Position numbers and translations under genes: made by a program. A stretch of 64,000 nt of DNA, from contig FJOG01000001.1 in assembly GCA_900073065.1 (NCBI GenBank), positions 3,293,662 to 3,357,661 on the forward strand, given 5' to 3'. The notes below the pieces were generated by a model that saw only the letters and a program-made list of their open reading frames with translations, searched no databases and was not told the origin of the DNA. Shown one piece after another: positions 34,441 to 45,378 of the stretch; within the stretch, counting starts at the first letter, position 1, and each line of letters starts with the position of its first letter. This stretch comes from Phialocephala subalpina (taxonomy: Eukaryota; Ascomycota; Leotiomycetes; Helotiales; Mollisiaceae).

Positions 34441-36122
34441 TCATCCGATGTCCAGTTGGAACTCTGCTTTCTTACTTTCTGCACCAGCTCTGTTCTCGCG
34501 CATGAATTCCGCCATAGCGTCCCATGTATAATCGAACTGCTCTTCGCTGAGAGGGGAGATTTGCGGTTCGGCCTCAGTCCCGTTTAGCGGAGTTATGGTC
34601 AAGTCATGAACGGAACGATCCAGATGTTGACCCTTGCTCAATTTCAGGATAAGCGGCTCAAGGTATGAAACTATTTCGTCTCCACTCTTTGTGAGATCCA
34701 GAGCCAAAATCATCTTGCCACTCCCTTTGAATGATAATTGAACCAGCACTGTATTCAATTTGGAAGGCCTGGCCGTTTTGGTAGATGACGCTGACTGAGG
34801 GCGGGATGGAGATCGTTCCATCATGGAGGGCGGCCGCGATGACACTGAATTGTACATTGATCGTGGCCCTGAGGTCATAGTATCAGTTCTAGCAGATGGC
34901 CCAGGTGGTTGATGATTCGGCATCCCAAAGTCGCTGTGGCTTGCTTGGCCAAAGCCCTGAGGCGAGCTACCGTGAACACTATATATGGCAGTAGATGATG
35001 ACTGGCGAAACCCCTGATGTTGAGGAGGGGTTGGTACGGGTGGTACTTGACAAAAGTCTTGGGGATCTAGCGATAGGGGCGAGTTCACGGCTGCCAGTGT
35101 CTTGTTAGTAGCTGTTGCCAAATAGGTCCCCAAGCCGAAACAGGTGTAGGACCGAAGAAACACTGCTCTACGAACCCTTGGTCCTTCCAATCCCAAATTG
35201 CTGATCCTTATAACCTAACAAAACGTCCGCGTGCTGTATCAATCCTGGACGAACCACCCAGAATTGCTCATACATAGTCCCTGAGTCCTCAGGTCGATTC
35301 CATGTCAAGCGGACACTTGCAGCAACATCAATCAGCTGGCCGCCAAGAGTGACTTTCTGAGGATGTGTTGTCCAGTGTATTATCAGGCCATGGAATCGCT
35401 CCAGTTTGTCTTCCCCGATCAGATAGTGCTCCGAGCCACTAGGTTTCGCCGTCAATCTGACTTCCTCCCTCATGTGGTATACCAAGATCCAGTCGTGGCT
35501 ATTACGCTGTAACGGTGGCGATCCACTCGCCGTGGAACTTGGTGTTGGTGGCATCGTTTGCCCAGTGGCCGTACGGCGGTGGTCTCGAGGTGTCATCGCG
35601 GATGGGGTTGGAGACTGCCTGAGGTCCTTCAATTCATCCCACCGCCGAGCCTCTATCATTCCCTTGATTTCGTTAACGGATCTTCCCCCGAGCTTCATAC
35701 ATGCTTGGTCGACCCGCTCATTCAATTTGATATCGCCACGCTCACTACCTTCCCACAGTATTTTGATGGCGTCGTCGGGGGATATGTCGACCAAAAATTT
35801 TGCGTAGCAATACGCATAGATGTTCGGGGGCGCGCTCATAATATGATCAATCGGGTCGACGTGCGCTGGAACTGTATGGTGGGGCGATTGTGCGGGGTTC
35901 TGGTGGTCTGCAGGCAGCCTGATGGACAGCGACACGCTGTGAGCACCGAGCAGCTGTCATTAACATGCCAGTACTCGCTCACCTAAGTTGACGAGAGTGA
36001 GAGTGAGCCCGGCGGCTGAGGTGTTTGGTTTGTTCTGCTGGCGCAGGATCACAGTGGACAGAGCCTTTCATGTTTGGATGCGGCTCGCCGGGCGTCGAGT
36101 TTGAGCCTGAGTTTTCAGACAT
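34441..36122 (-). CDS. R1: protein with degenerate retropepsin-like domain and possible beta-grasp C terminus
   Basis: Exons 36122-35983, 35936-35176 and 35090-34441 join in frame to give 516 residues. The first intron is 46 bp. The second (35091-35175, GTTCGT ... branch CTACTAAC ... CAG) is less certain. Residues 80-150 are helical (DDAIKILWEGSERGDIKLNE). Residues 180-290 contain TLGGQLIDVAASVRLTW, then MYEQFWVV and HADVLLGYKDQ, which line up with R2 (38.3-39.2 kb) over the second half of a retropepsin-like fold ending DVLLG. The first half lacks the catalytic D-T-G, so proteolysis is unlikely. A disordered Ser/Pro-rich linker leads to about 100 residues (VLVQLSFKGSGKMILALDL ... YTWDAMAEFMRENR) that could be a beta-grasp domain. 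That last point is inference. Confidence 0.65.
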
Positions 36123-36777
36123 CTTCTGAGCAAGCCCACCGGCCAATAACAGGCTGTGGTGTGTGAGAAAGGCCCTGGTAGAGGCGGGTGTGGCGTCTTT
36201 CTGGAACTCCAAGCTGAGTATTCCGACTTGCGCAACCACTTCAAAGAGTTTGGGTCTGATACCTCCACACCGAACAAGCTTTTATAGGCTTGAAGTCGAC
36301 TCACTCTTTCATCGAACAAGGCACTTCATTTGCTCCGTACCGTTATTGTACCCCCGAGCGTCGCTTATTTCAATCGAGAGGACACCTCCTGGGAGCTGAA
36401 TGTGACATCGTGGAAGAGCGTTTAGGATTTCGAGAACTTTAGAGAAGAGAATAATAGTATTATAGTCATTGAAGGTAGACCAATCAAGATTTGAAATAAC
36501 TGTAAGCGGGAAGTAAAGATATGGATTAATTCGGTGGGGATACACAAGTACCATGTCATCTGGAGGGAATCAAGCCAAATTGAATTCCTCCGGGGTGAAG
36601 CCTAGGACCATTGCAATGCTATATGTTGCAGAATATCCATCAAAATTCAGTATGCCGGATAGACAACTAGCTTTGAATTTTGCTTCCAGCCAGAATAGCC
36701 CCTTCAAATGCAAGGACTTGGAACCTAAACAATCGAAAATCCCGATCCCTGAGTCGGGTCAGAAAGTTCTGCCGCAA
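36123..36777. other. spacer between R1 and N1
   Basis: Holds the 5' flank of R1 and the 3' flank of N1. A minus-strand ORF at 36309-36554 includes TFNDYNTIILFSKVLEILN, protein-like but without start context, splice partner or known domain. I leave it uncalled. Confidence 0.4.
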
Positions 36778-37756
36778 CTACCGTGTTTCCAAGACTGCCA
36801 TTCTCTCTTGATGGTCAAGCAGGTATTTGAACGTGACGAAATCAGTGGGATATGCGAACTGAGCAGCATGGCCCGAAGCCGTATTGTTTTCGATCCGGAC
36901 ACGCATGTCCTCCCACAAGTCCCTCCCAATTGGGCCAAGCAGCTGGATCGCCGAGCCTCGCGCCATGTTTCCGACGATGATACGGTCAATTGTCTTATCA
37001 TCAAGAGTGATATTTGAGTCAGTGTTGCCAGTCGTTCGCGGGTCTAGCGAGGCAATTTCGGCTCTGCTCAGAAATACCAAATTGTCATCTGTTGATATCA
37101 ATTCATCAGCTTATCAAATATGGTATGCAAGGAGAACATTTCTCAAGACCATTGTACGAACTTTGTGGAACTGTAGCATCGAGAAGACCGGCGATCTTAA
37201 GGCCGTGACGTTCCCTGAAGACTTCGGCAAGCAGGCGATCGATTCGGTCGATAACATCGACATTTGCAAGCACAGTGTCGTGAACCATGCGCGTCAGTCC
37301 CACGTTGGCCAGCTGCACGCGGAAACTCAGATTAGCTTTCGCGCGGTCGAGATCCGTCATGATATCGGCGAGAGTTTCCTCCTCCTTCGTGCCATGTACA
37401 AACTGATGCGCTATCTGGCGCACCGCCCCTTTATTCCCCGGATCAAGCTCCTTGAGACACTTTACCAGCTTTGTCCCCAGAGCGTATAGCTTTGTCAACT
37501 CTGCGGCCACAGCGGGAGTCTGCAGGGCATCTTCGTCGACGATGGCGCGGACAATAGCGTTGATGCTCTCAAGTTCGAGGGTGGCCTGATCGAGGACCTC
37601 AGTCAGGTTCTGGTGGCGGTCGTAGGCCTTTCGCACCCGCTTGAGCAGACGAATTGCCCCGTCTAGTAATTGAGCAGCTGAAGCTGCGACTCCAAGGATC
37701 TCGGCCTACGAACCGATGGTTAAGAGTGTCGTTCGTGAGTTGACAGAACGTACCAT
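36778..37756 (-). CDS. N1: fungal NLR-type helical N-terminal domain protein with paired-repeat C terminus
   Basis: Exons 37756-37754 (only the ATG), 37705-37162 and 37088-36778 join in frame to give 285 residues. The intron after the ATG is 48 bp (GTACGT, branch CTTAACC, TCGTAG). The second is 73 bp (GTTCGT...CAACAG). The protein starts MAEILGVAASAAQLLDGAIR, typical of the helical N-terminal domain of fungal STAND/NLR proteins, and stays helical to about residue 185. The last 80 residues hold two similar half-units: GNMARGSAIQLLGPIG followed by DLWEDM, and ENNTASGHAAQFAYPTD. There is no NTPase. It therefore looks like a stand-alone partner of a NLR system. The paralogue N2 at 39.8 kb shares both regions. 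Confidence 0.7.
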
Positions 37757-38260
37757 TTCGGACGAGAGGACGATATCACACCCCAAAAAGGCCTTGCTAT
37801 ATCGGTCAGTCAATTTGCCTTAGCTGTCGGGATTCTGGATATATATATGCTGCCAGAGTTGCCCCCACCATGCAGGGCAACCATTCCATGCGGTGGTTCC
37901 GTGGCCTTAGCGGGTGGGTGCTTGTGGGGTCACATTGAAGGCTGATTCAAGGCGGAGTCTTTGTTGGCTGCGCATGCCAGGAAACGCTGCTACAAGTGTA
38001 GCAGAAATCTGTAAGGGCAGCGCCGTGGATGCAAACGCAATGGGTAGATGTAGCAGTACCCGTGTACAGGATTTTTACGATGTGAGGATATACTTGCTAC
38101 GAGCCAGAACGGAGAAGGTGTAGAGGCTTGTGACGACGTCATCTGACCTGTTCGTGAGTTTCAGCCCTGGTTTCAGCCCCGGTTTGAGCCTGCAAGTTGC
38201 CTTATCGTAATTCCTTTTCCCCGATCACGGGGTTCCAAGTTGAGGGCTGAGGTTGAGGCT
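37757..38260. other. intergenic between divergent N1 and R2
   Basis: About 500 bp between the N1 and R2 starts, probably holding both promoters. A TATATATATG tract lies near 37838. No gene is supported. Confidence 0.45.
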
Positions 38261-39157
38261 ATGCTGACAACTGACGCTGCCGTATCTTCCTTACCACTTC
38301 GCGAGTTCTGTGCAGCATCTTTCCCATTGTCAATCCGCCTCAGAAATGCAGTATCAAGGATGAGTCTCGACTCAGTGGTACCTTCGTTGCCGAAGGAATT
38401 GGGTCCAGTTTTCAACAAAATCGCGGGCAAGGCTGTGGTGGTTACGGCGAGCGCCAGTAACAACATCGCAAGGGACAATGCAGTCCAGGTCTGCGGACCC
38501 GTAGCTGGCACCATACAATATGTGTACGTCTATGCTATCCGTCCTTTGTTCTTGCCTCCACTTTCCAAGTGGACCAACTCTGGCTTATGAAGGACCATAT
38601 AGATTCAACTTGAGTCTGCATTGCCATGTGGGCGAGAGTGACACCTGTTGGCGCCTCATTGGTGGGACTGGTGCTGCAGAAGTTTCCACATCTGAACGGT
38701 CTCCTCCTCCAAGGACCGCGCAGAAACTCCCTGAAATGCTCTCAGAAACACCCAAATTGGTGAGTCCGACCGGCCTCTAGCTCCAAATTCCCGGCTCATG
38801 TCTATTTGGATTCATCAGGATGGCCAGTATCCAGCCGTACAAGCGCCGAAGACTCAGCAACTTCATTGGCATGACAGGGAGAAAGGCTTTATGACAGTAC
38901 TGGCCGTATTCGATCCGAGTACCGAAGGAAATTGGATAGCTTCCAGGATTGTTAAGCGTCTGAAGCTCGACTACCAGCAGGCAAGCATTCACAAAGACGT
39001 GCCTGTCATCATGGGCCAGACTTTCGAGAAGACAAGGATATTTGTAGACTTGAAATACAGCAAGCAGAAGGGAAGCAACCAATGTTATCAGCGTTTTTAT
39101 GTCATTAACCATTGCAAGACCTTCGATATCCTGCTGGGTGCGAAGCCTTGCCCATAG
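38261..39157 (+). CDS. R2: retropepsin-like domain protein carrying the N1/N2 motif
   Basis: Exons 38261-38523, 38570-38759 and 38819-39157 join in frame to give 263 residues. Introns are 46 bp (GTACGT...TCCAAG) and 59 bp (GTGAGT...ATCAG). The N-terminal exon contains ASNNIARDNAVQVCGPVAG, matching the half-unit of N1 and N2. The C-terminal 110 residues resemble a retropepsin-like fold: TVLAVFDPSTEGNWIASRIV where D-T-G-A-x-x-N-F-I is usual, VPVIMGQTFEKTRIFVDL, CYQRFYVI, and FDILLGAKPCP. The catalytic triad is altered (D-P-S-T-E-G), so activity is doubtful. No reverse transcriptase, integrase or zinc knuckle is nearby, so this is not a retroelement gag-pol. The start codon is the first ATG in frame. 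An upstream exon cannot be excluded. Confidence 0.6.
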
Positions 39158-39772
39158 CATGGTTCAAACGATGCATCGTGGGCTGGTAATTCAAGACACA
39201 GTTTGAACCAGTTTACTTTAATCGGCCTGCTGCGCATGTACCTAAGTACCTAGTACATTATGCTACGCATAGGTTGCCTTCACACCGTAGGCAACTTCAA
39301 TCCAGTCTGCACCACGTTATTATATTGTCTGGAGCAAAGATATATCTCGCAACTCATGATACACACGCACCCGCTTACCAAGCACTTATATTCCATTGCA
39401 CGATATTGCTACTGCAAAATCAGCGAATGAAGGAGGCCAGGAAATGAGGCTGTCGAGGAAGGGTTGGTTGATTGGTCTCCTCCTTGGCTCCATGTGACTC
39501 AACTGAAGGAGCAGAACCAACCCCGCGCTATCGTCACCACGACGTCTAGATATGCGACATATCTAATCAGACAAGAAATCACGGGAACTGGTTGTCTTCC
39601 ACACGCGAGAGTGGAGCTTGCGCTGCAGACCTTATTGAACGAACGTGTAGCCCAATACCTGTCGTCCAAGACCAATCCCTCACGTGTTTGCCGTCATGTC
39701 CAAAGAAGCAAAGGCACGAGAAACCACCCCTCGTGATTCATCACAGTTATTTTAACGGGTTCTGTCTCATAG

Positions 39773-40700
39773 GAAGTCGTCCTAGCCGCCGTTGAAGCAA
39801 CCAACGTGCTTAACACGGTCTCGGAGCTCATCAAGCTACATTCGGGCCTTACAGAGAAGCTTGAGTCTTACTGCCTAGAGATAAGCAAAGCTAAACATGC
39901 TGTCGATCTCATTCGAAATCAAAAAGGACTACAGACATCAGGCGCAATCGCAGGCATCCAAATGCTGCAGAGCCATGGCGAGATTCTCAAGAGCAGTCTA
40001 GTGTCTCGAGATGATGAAGGCAAGACCTCACCGCTCTACTAGGTGCACTGTCATATCCTAAGTATTAACACAACAATCGATAGATGATCAAGAGTTGAGA
40101 AAGATGTTGGAAGTATTTAGAAGCAAGAGAAAGGGTCTCGTTCAACAGATACGACTTGCGATTCCAGGGCTCGCCAGAACCGATGGAGCAATCACGGTCG
40201 ACACGAAGGTTGTCGAGTCAACCAACGAAGCTGTCAGAAAGGCTCTCGGTAAAGAGTCAGGACTTATCATTGCGTTCTTTCTAGCCGAGCTGGATCGGAA
40301 CCCCGACGGTGGGTCCACTTCATCACTCAGTGCGACATAACCTCACTGACGCTTGCAATTTGTTACAGCAAGTGGCAAGATACGATTGACTGGTAAGGAG
40401 TACGAAGAGTTGACTCGGCACCAAATCAAAGCTACCCACCCAAAAACTAAGACTCTCGCCCCGGAGGTGAAGACAAGAATCTTGTGCAACTGCCTCGCCA
40501 GGGACCAGTCCATTCAGATTCTGGGACCTGTGGCGGTGGATTTGTGGGCGGGTATTGCTTTTATCAAGATCGAAGGTCTGATTTCCACGGACCAGGCGAT
40601 CCAGTTTGGATACCCTGTGCCGTTGGATGTTTTTCGTGAGACGCTTGACAGGCAAGATAAACGGATCGCCACCAGTCGTACTAAGGAATTGCACAATTGA
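39773..40700 (+). pseudogene. N2: paralogue of N1, probably broken
   Basis: The frame opens after a good acceptor (CTCATAG) with EVVLAAVEATNVLNTVSELI, like the N1 start. No ATG exon could be joined in frame. It reaches TAG at 40040-40042 directly before GTGCAC, where CAG|GT would be the expected exon end. The next exon (DDQELRKMLEVFRSKRKGLV..., from about 40084) is out of phase with that donor. A clean 60-bp intron (40309-40368) then leads to the C terminus: RILCNCLARDQSIQILGPVA, DLWAGIAF, STDQAIQFGYPVP, ending at 40700. The two halves clearly match N1. Missing start, one nonsense codon and a phase break suggest a recent pseudogene, unless the gene model has an exon I have not found. Confidence 0.6.
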
Positions 40701-42092
40701 ATCTACTTTACATCACTCAGCCACAGATGGCATGAGGCTTGAAACCCGCCGTGATTGAATATCTGAAGCCTAGACTGGAGAGCCTCTATCAATTAAATTT
40801 ACTGAAGCAAATACTTTCGTAATTACGAAGCATTCCCACGCAATGTAACTAATTTTTATACTATGGGTGAGATCCATTTGTGGGCGTGGATGTGAGAAAC
40901 GATATATATATGTATATATACTGTAATGATTTCAGGCACAAGATTCCATTGCGTATGTCCTAAGTATTCGCAGTAACCTTGTCGAATAGGCCTCACCTTC
41001 GTATCAAGCATCGACTTTGCTTCTACTGCATCACCTGACGACAGACTCCCAGTCCGCCAAGTCGCGTCTCCGTCCTCGATAACGTAGCGTTCTGTAGTTA
41101 AGAAATCATACTAGGTTTTGAATTTAGATCAAATTTTCTCCGCGAGTCAAAAGGAGATTATATTATATAATTTGCACGTCTGATTCCCGTTCTTTGAACT
41201 TATATTCTAAAAATTTTACGCAAAATCTGCATGTCCAAATATACTTTTCAAGAAGTTTTACCTTTAACTTATCTCAAAGTTATAAATTAGGTAGAAATGA
41301 TACCTTATTATATAATCATCCCGCAACTCAATTGAAGTCTAGGTTTCGATATTAACACCAATACTTGGATATATCCTCGTATTTACTAACTATTGGATTA
41401 TCTAACGAGTTTACTTAAAGGGTAGAAAATAAAATTATTGTACCTTATATTCTTACCGGCTTCCCCGTTATCTACGTTACCGCGACCATAATGAATATAC
41501 ACCCTATATAAGAGGTAGGATATAACTCAGGATCGTAGAGTATATAGTGGGGTATAGGAGGCTCCACCGAGAACCAACTATTACCCACGACGTTAAAACA
41601 CCCAGAGACTCGGGTCGTCACAAACCGAACCGTATAAACGTAGCACGAACCAACATCCTTAGTTATCCTCCACCTCGTAACTCCGCTTTAGATTGATTCG
41701 TCTTAATAGAATCTGGGAGGTAGATAAGGCTACAAAGCATATGCAAAAATTCCTATTGCTAAGGTGCGGTACAATAGCAAGTCCAGGAGACTATTTTCAT
41801 CCAATAAAAACCACCCAATGTGGAACGCGAAGTTGATAGCCTACAAGGACACAACTCGGTGAGCAGAACTGACGAAGCAAGCATTACGTAAATCGGGTGC
41901 TGGTTCTTAGTTCTATCCCACCGGATGAGGGCATAAAGCTGTCGTCCATCGTCTACATTGAGCAAGAAGTGGAAGTCATCGCCATCAAGCACATCCACAC
42001 AGCCATCGCAACCTTCAAATACTTTTGCACAGAACACACACTCAACTTACCACAACAAACTGACAACTACTATACCACCCTCTCTGCACATC
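40701..42092. other. intergenic, with AT-rich island
   Basis: Positions 41100-41720 are markedly AT-rich with many TA/TATA words, as in RIP-degraded DNA, though no transposon protein remnant can be read. A short (TA)n-like tract, TATATATATGTATATATA, lies at about 40903-40920. The ORF at 41759-42037 (minus) is unsupported. Confidence 0.5.
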
Positions 42093-42364
42093 ATGGACGA
42101 TCGTGATTCTAGCGTGGCCAGCAAGGAGGTCAACGACAAGATCGCTCAGACTAAGACCTATGAATCGCACCATGGACGCCGCTAGCTCCTCCAAGGAGAA
42201 GCGTCAGCAGGATAAGTGTGACAGGGAGCAGCGTGAGAAGGAGCAGCGCGAGAGTGATGCTGTACGTTCCCCACTAGACTCTTCACAACCCTGAGAACCA
42301 AGATACTGACGGCTATCTTCAAAAGCAGGATGACAGCGGCGGTAGCAGCAGCAGCACTAGCTAG
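42093..42364 (+). CDS. possible small charged protein, 41 residues (or frameshifted longer form)
   Basis: ATG at 42172 in strong CACCATGG context starts a Lys/Glu/Arg-rich peptide (MDAASSSKEKRQQDKCD). It is spliced across a 67-bp intron (42262-42328, GTACGT...AGCAG) to DDSGGSSSSTS and stop at 42362-42364. An upstream ATG at 42093 gives MDDRDSSVASKEVNDKIAQ in another frame. One base removed near 42172 would fuse both, so the longer form may be the ancestral gene broken by a frameshift. Function unknown. Confidence 0.35.
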
Positions 42365-44239
42365 ACATCAACGACTCAAGAACGACAGCTAAGCTTTGAT
42401 GCACGCATCGAATAAGTCACTATAATTCTCATCCGCAGGCTGCAATTTCCGTCTTGCAATTCCCTTGATAACAGAGGCCGGTTCGGAAAGGTGCTTGGTA
42501 ATCTATATTTCCCTGATTTCCTTGACTGATCGAGTTTGACTTTGACTTGGGAGGTACTTTCACGAGGCTGGGGCCGTCTCCTGCGGGCAGTCACTCTTGT
42601 GGAAATGCCACACTTCCTCTGCCTGTAGCTATCTATACAAAAAATAGTGCCCGGCATCGTCGTCTCCGTCAATAGCGCGCTCAAAAATTGACATTCTCTA
42701 AGCACCATTTCCCCCAATCTCATGCACCTCCAATCCATTTTTGTGACGATTTAAAGTGCTATTACCACACTTTGCCAATATATCTAAACACGCCCACTCT
42801 TTATGTTGACGAGTAGCCACGTGTTGAATGTCGAGCTTCTTACGGATCAGATTTCGGTTTCAACGGCCTTCAATTTACGGCTGCGACGAGAAGCTAGAGG
42901 AACGGGCGCTTTGGGGCCAGGCTGCCCTCCGTTTGTTCTGGCGGGCTTTGTATTTTGCTGAGGTTTCTCTTGACCGTAACATATCTTTCTTGAAGAGCAA
43001 TTCTTAGGGCGATTCTTAGGACGAGCGAATCCCAGTTTGTCCACCGATGCCGCTTCAGCTTGGCCGCTAATTCTTCATCCTTATTACTTACAAGAGACTC
43101 TTTGTAGAAGAATCTTCTCCGTCGCCTGCTTTTGCCCACTCACTGGGCCTAATGCAACTGCTGAACCCATCCAGCTCTAATATTGGCGTGCCTCGTTTCA
43201 ACCGCAGATACATTGTCCCTCTAAGGTCATTTGGCACAGCTCACAATAGCTCCATCGAATCAGAGACATATCGTCGAGAATGATGGGTACCCGGCTCTAA
43301 CAAATGCCTAACCTTCGTTGTATCTTCATCTGCAGCAGAAAAGGCCGTCAAATGATGTCGTGATACTTTCGTGATAGGTTCAGCGCAATGCACTGGCGTC
43401 GAAAAATGATCGTCCAGTTGAGGCCGGAACTCGACGTCGACGCAGAGCCAACTTAAAACATCGTGTCCTGGTCAGTCAATTGACCAGCAGAAATTCTGGT
43501 CGCAGAGAGGGCATATACATACGTGACCATGGTAGGAATGTATATAGGGTCAGGCACCAGAATATGTCCTTCTTTCTGCCATACGACTTGTGATCTTGAG
43601 GATGGTGCCATCGGGCAACTTTCTTCACTCCCTTCCGGCTCGAAAACTTTGCGACCGGCGTAGTAGGCGCATAGTAGGTTGTGCAAGTCCTGGACACCCT
43701 TAATTTGTTTGAGGGTGCGCAGAGGATTTGATTTGGCGCGCGATATATGGATTTTGTCAAACGAGCATCAGGAGTCTACACCAGTATTAGCGACAGCCAG
43801 GGAGATTCGCTGGTAGCTCTCTCAGATATGAGTTCTTAGTTCAAAATCAAAGAGTACTGCGATCACCCAAATGTTTGGAGGTTTGGGATTTAATGTAGCT
43901 TAAATCGAAGCCATCAAAAGTTTCCCCTAGATCGCAATCTTGAACCTAACGGTTGCCGCTCATGGACTGCGGCCACCTGACCTTTGATTTCTCCATCTCG
44001 TACCCTCTTTGTCTCATGCCCTCTAAAGATTATGTGCGTCCTCGAGCGAAGGTCGGCATTTTTTCTCGGACAATGACGAGAACATGGCGAAAGTTCATGG
44101 TGCTGGCGGGTAAGTCAGTCCAGTTAATTCCCACCAATTTTCGTTCACAATCGGCCAGACGCTCCTTCTGGACACTTTGACTTCTACAAAAACCCACAGT
44201 CACTTCTCAGCCACTCCTCGAGAGGAAAATTCCGCCAAG
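42365..44239. other. gene-poor stretch with two weak coding fragments
   Basis: A minus-strand frame at about 43790-43453 gives protein-like sequence (NPLRTLKQIKGVQDLHNLLC and later VVWQKEGHILVPDPIY) without a start or partner exon. Another at 43139-42847 is very basic (GKSRRRRRFFYKESLV, DEELAAKLKRHRW). Neither is recognised. Both may be gene remnants. Confidence 0.3.
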
Positions 44240-44821
44240 ATGAAACTCACCACCATCGTCGCTGCCGCCATTATGGCATTTACTTCCTCCCAAACAGTTT
44301 CTGCATGCATACCTCCAGGTCAAATAATCATCTCGAACTGAGTGAGTTCTCAGTTCATTCCCCTTTAATTTTAACATCGAAACTAACCCTTCAACATCAG
44401 AACACCTCGCCATCTCCGAATAAGAATCGTGGAGCATGTCAACCCAGAGCCTGGGGTCTGTGATCGCACACTCAACGGGATCTGTTACAACGGTCGAGAC
44501 GTATATGCGATCCGACACAAAAAGGAGACCATATTTCCATGGCTAGGAGACTGGCCTAAGCCTGGTGAAGGAAATGAGTTTATCGATACTCGCTGACCGA
44601 TTTTGACTATTGCGGGGTCCGGAATTGAATGGAGTATGGGGCCGGAATCAGAAGGAGGAATGGATGGGTGTAATGAGGATGACTGCTTCATAGCAAAGGC
44701 ATTTGTTGATTTGTCTTATCATGAGAAGACGGGGATGAGGAGAATTGTGCACATAGTTAAACCCCTGGATCTCATGGCCAAAACTCCATATAATGGTGAG
44801 GCTCTTGAGTCTTGGATTTGA
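44240..44821 (+). pseudogene. small secreted Cys-containing protein, probably broken
   Basis: ATG at 44240 gives a strong signal peptide (MKLTTIVAAAIMAFTSSQTVSA) followed by CIPPGQIIISN and a TGA at 44339 next to a GTGAGT donor. After an intron (branch ACTAAC, acceptor ATCAG at 44400) the best frame reads VNPEPGVCDRTLNGICYNGR and on to FIDTR. A TGA at 44594 interrupts, and the same frame continues as PILTIAGSGIEWSMG, DGCNEDDC and VHIVKPLDLM to the stop at 44819-44821. The splice phase from exon 1 does not fit cleanly. Both TGA codons are single transitions from CGA or TGG. Intact, it would be a secreted protein of about 170 residues with at least five cysteines, an effector-like profile. Family not recognised. 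Confidence 0.5.
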
Positions 44822-45378
44822 TGCTGCTCAATAATAATCAAGATTCACATGGCCATAATTTATACAACAGGCTGACACCCACGTTGTGCGTCTGAAATTC
44901 TGGCACTTGCCATTCTCCTCCTCACATCGCAAACTCTCATCACACTGCACCTGCCAGCAGCTTCATTCAAATCATTTCAATTTCAATTTCAGTAGCACAG
45001 CTAAGATAAGAATATAATATATCCAACAGACCAGTCTGACATCCCAATTATTCCCAACACATCAATTTCAATGTAGATAACGTAATTTAAAACGAGCCAA
45101 CGAGATTCGTCAACATCGTTACTTACTTTTCGCAAGCACTGGGCTGCGGTGAACGTATGGCTGCTGCCACCTTCCAACTCCGCAGCAAAACTTCCTCCTC
45201 TTTCCTCTCATCTGTGACCTGAGACCTGTTCTTCTCAGCCCTGCTGTAAGTTCAGTCTCGGATCTGACAGAGAAAGACGTGTTCGAGTATCCTCCTGCTT
45301 CCGCTTTTATCTGTACTCACTTCGGTAACAATTTAACACCCCTCAACCTCGACCCACTCCAACCTTGGAGATCAGTTT
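44822..45378. other. intergenic, no gene seen
   Basis: Between the secreted-protein remnant (plus) and the 3' end of the minus-strand gene at 45.4-47.2 kb. No supported frame. Confidence 0.5.

Noticed and set aside
38173..38514. Minus-strand ORF with a hydrophobic helix antisense to R2
   Set aside because: It is the antisense shadow of the R2 first exon, whose motif matches N1 and N2.
38261..39157. R2 as a retrotransposon gag-pol protease
   Set aside because: No reverse transcriptase, RNase H, integrase, zinc knuckle or LTR is visible nearby. The catalytic triad is altered and the gene has two ordinary spliceosomal introns.
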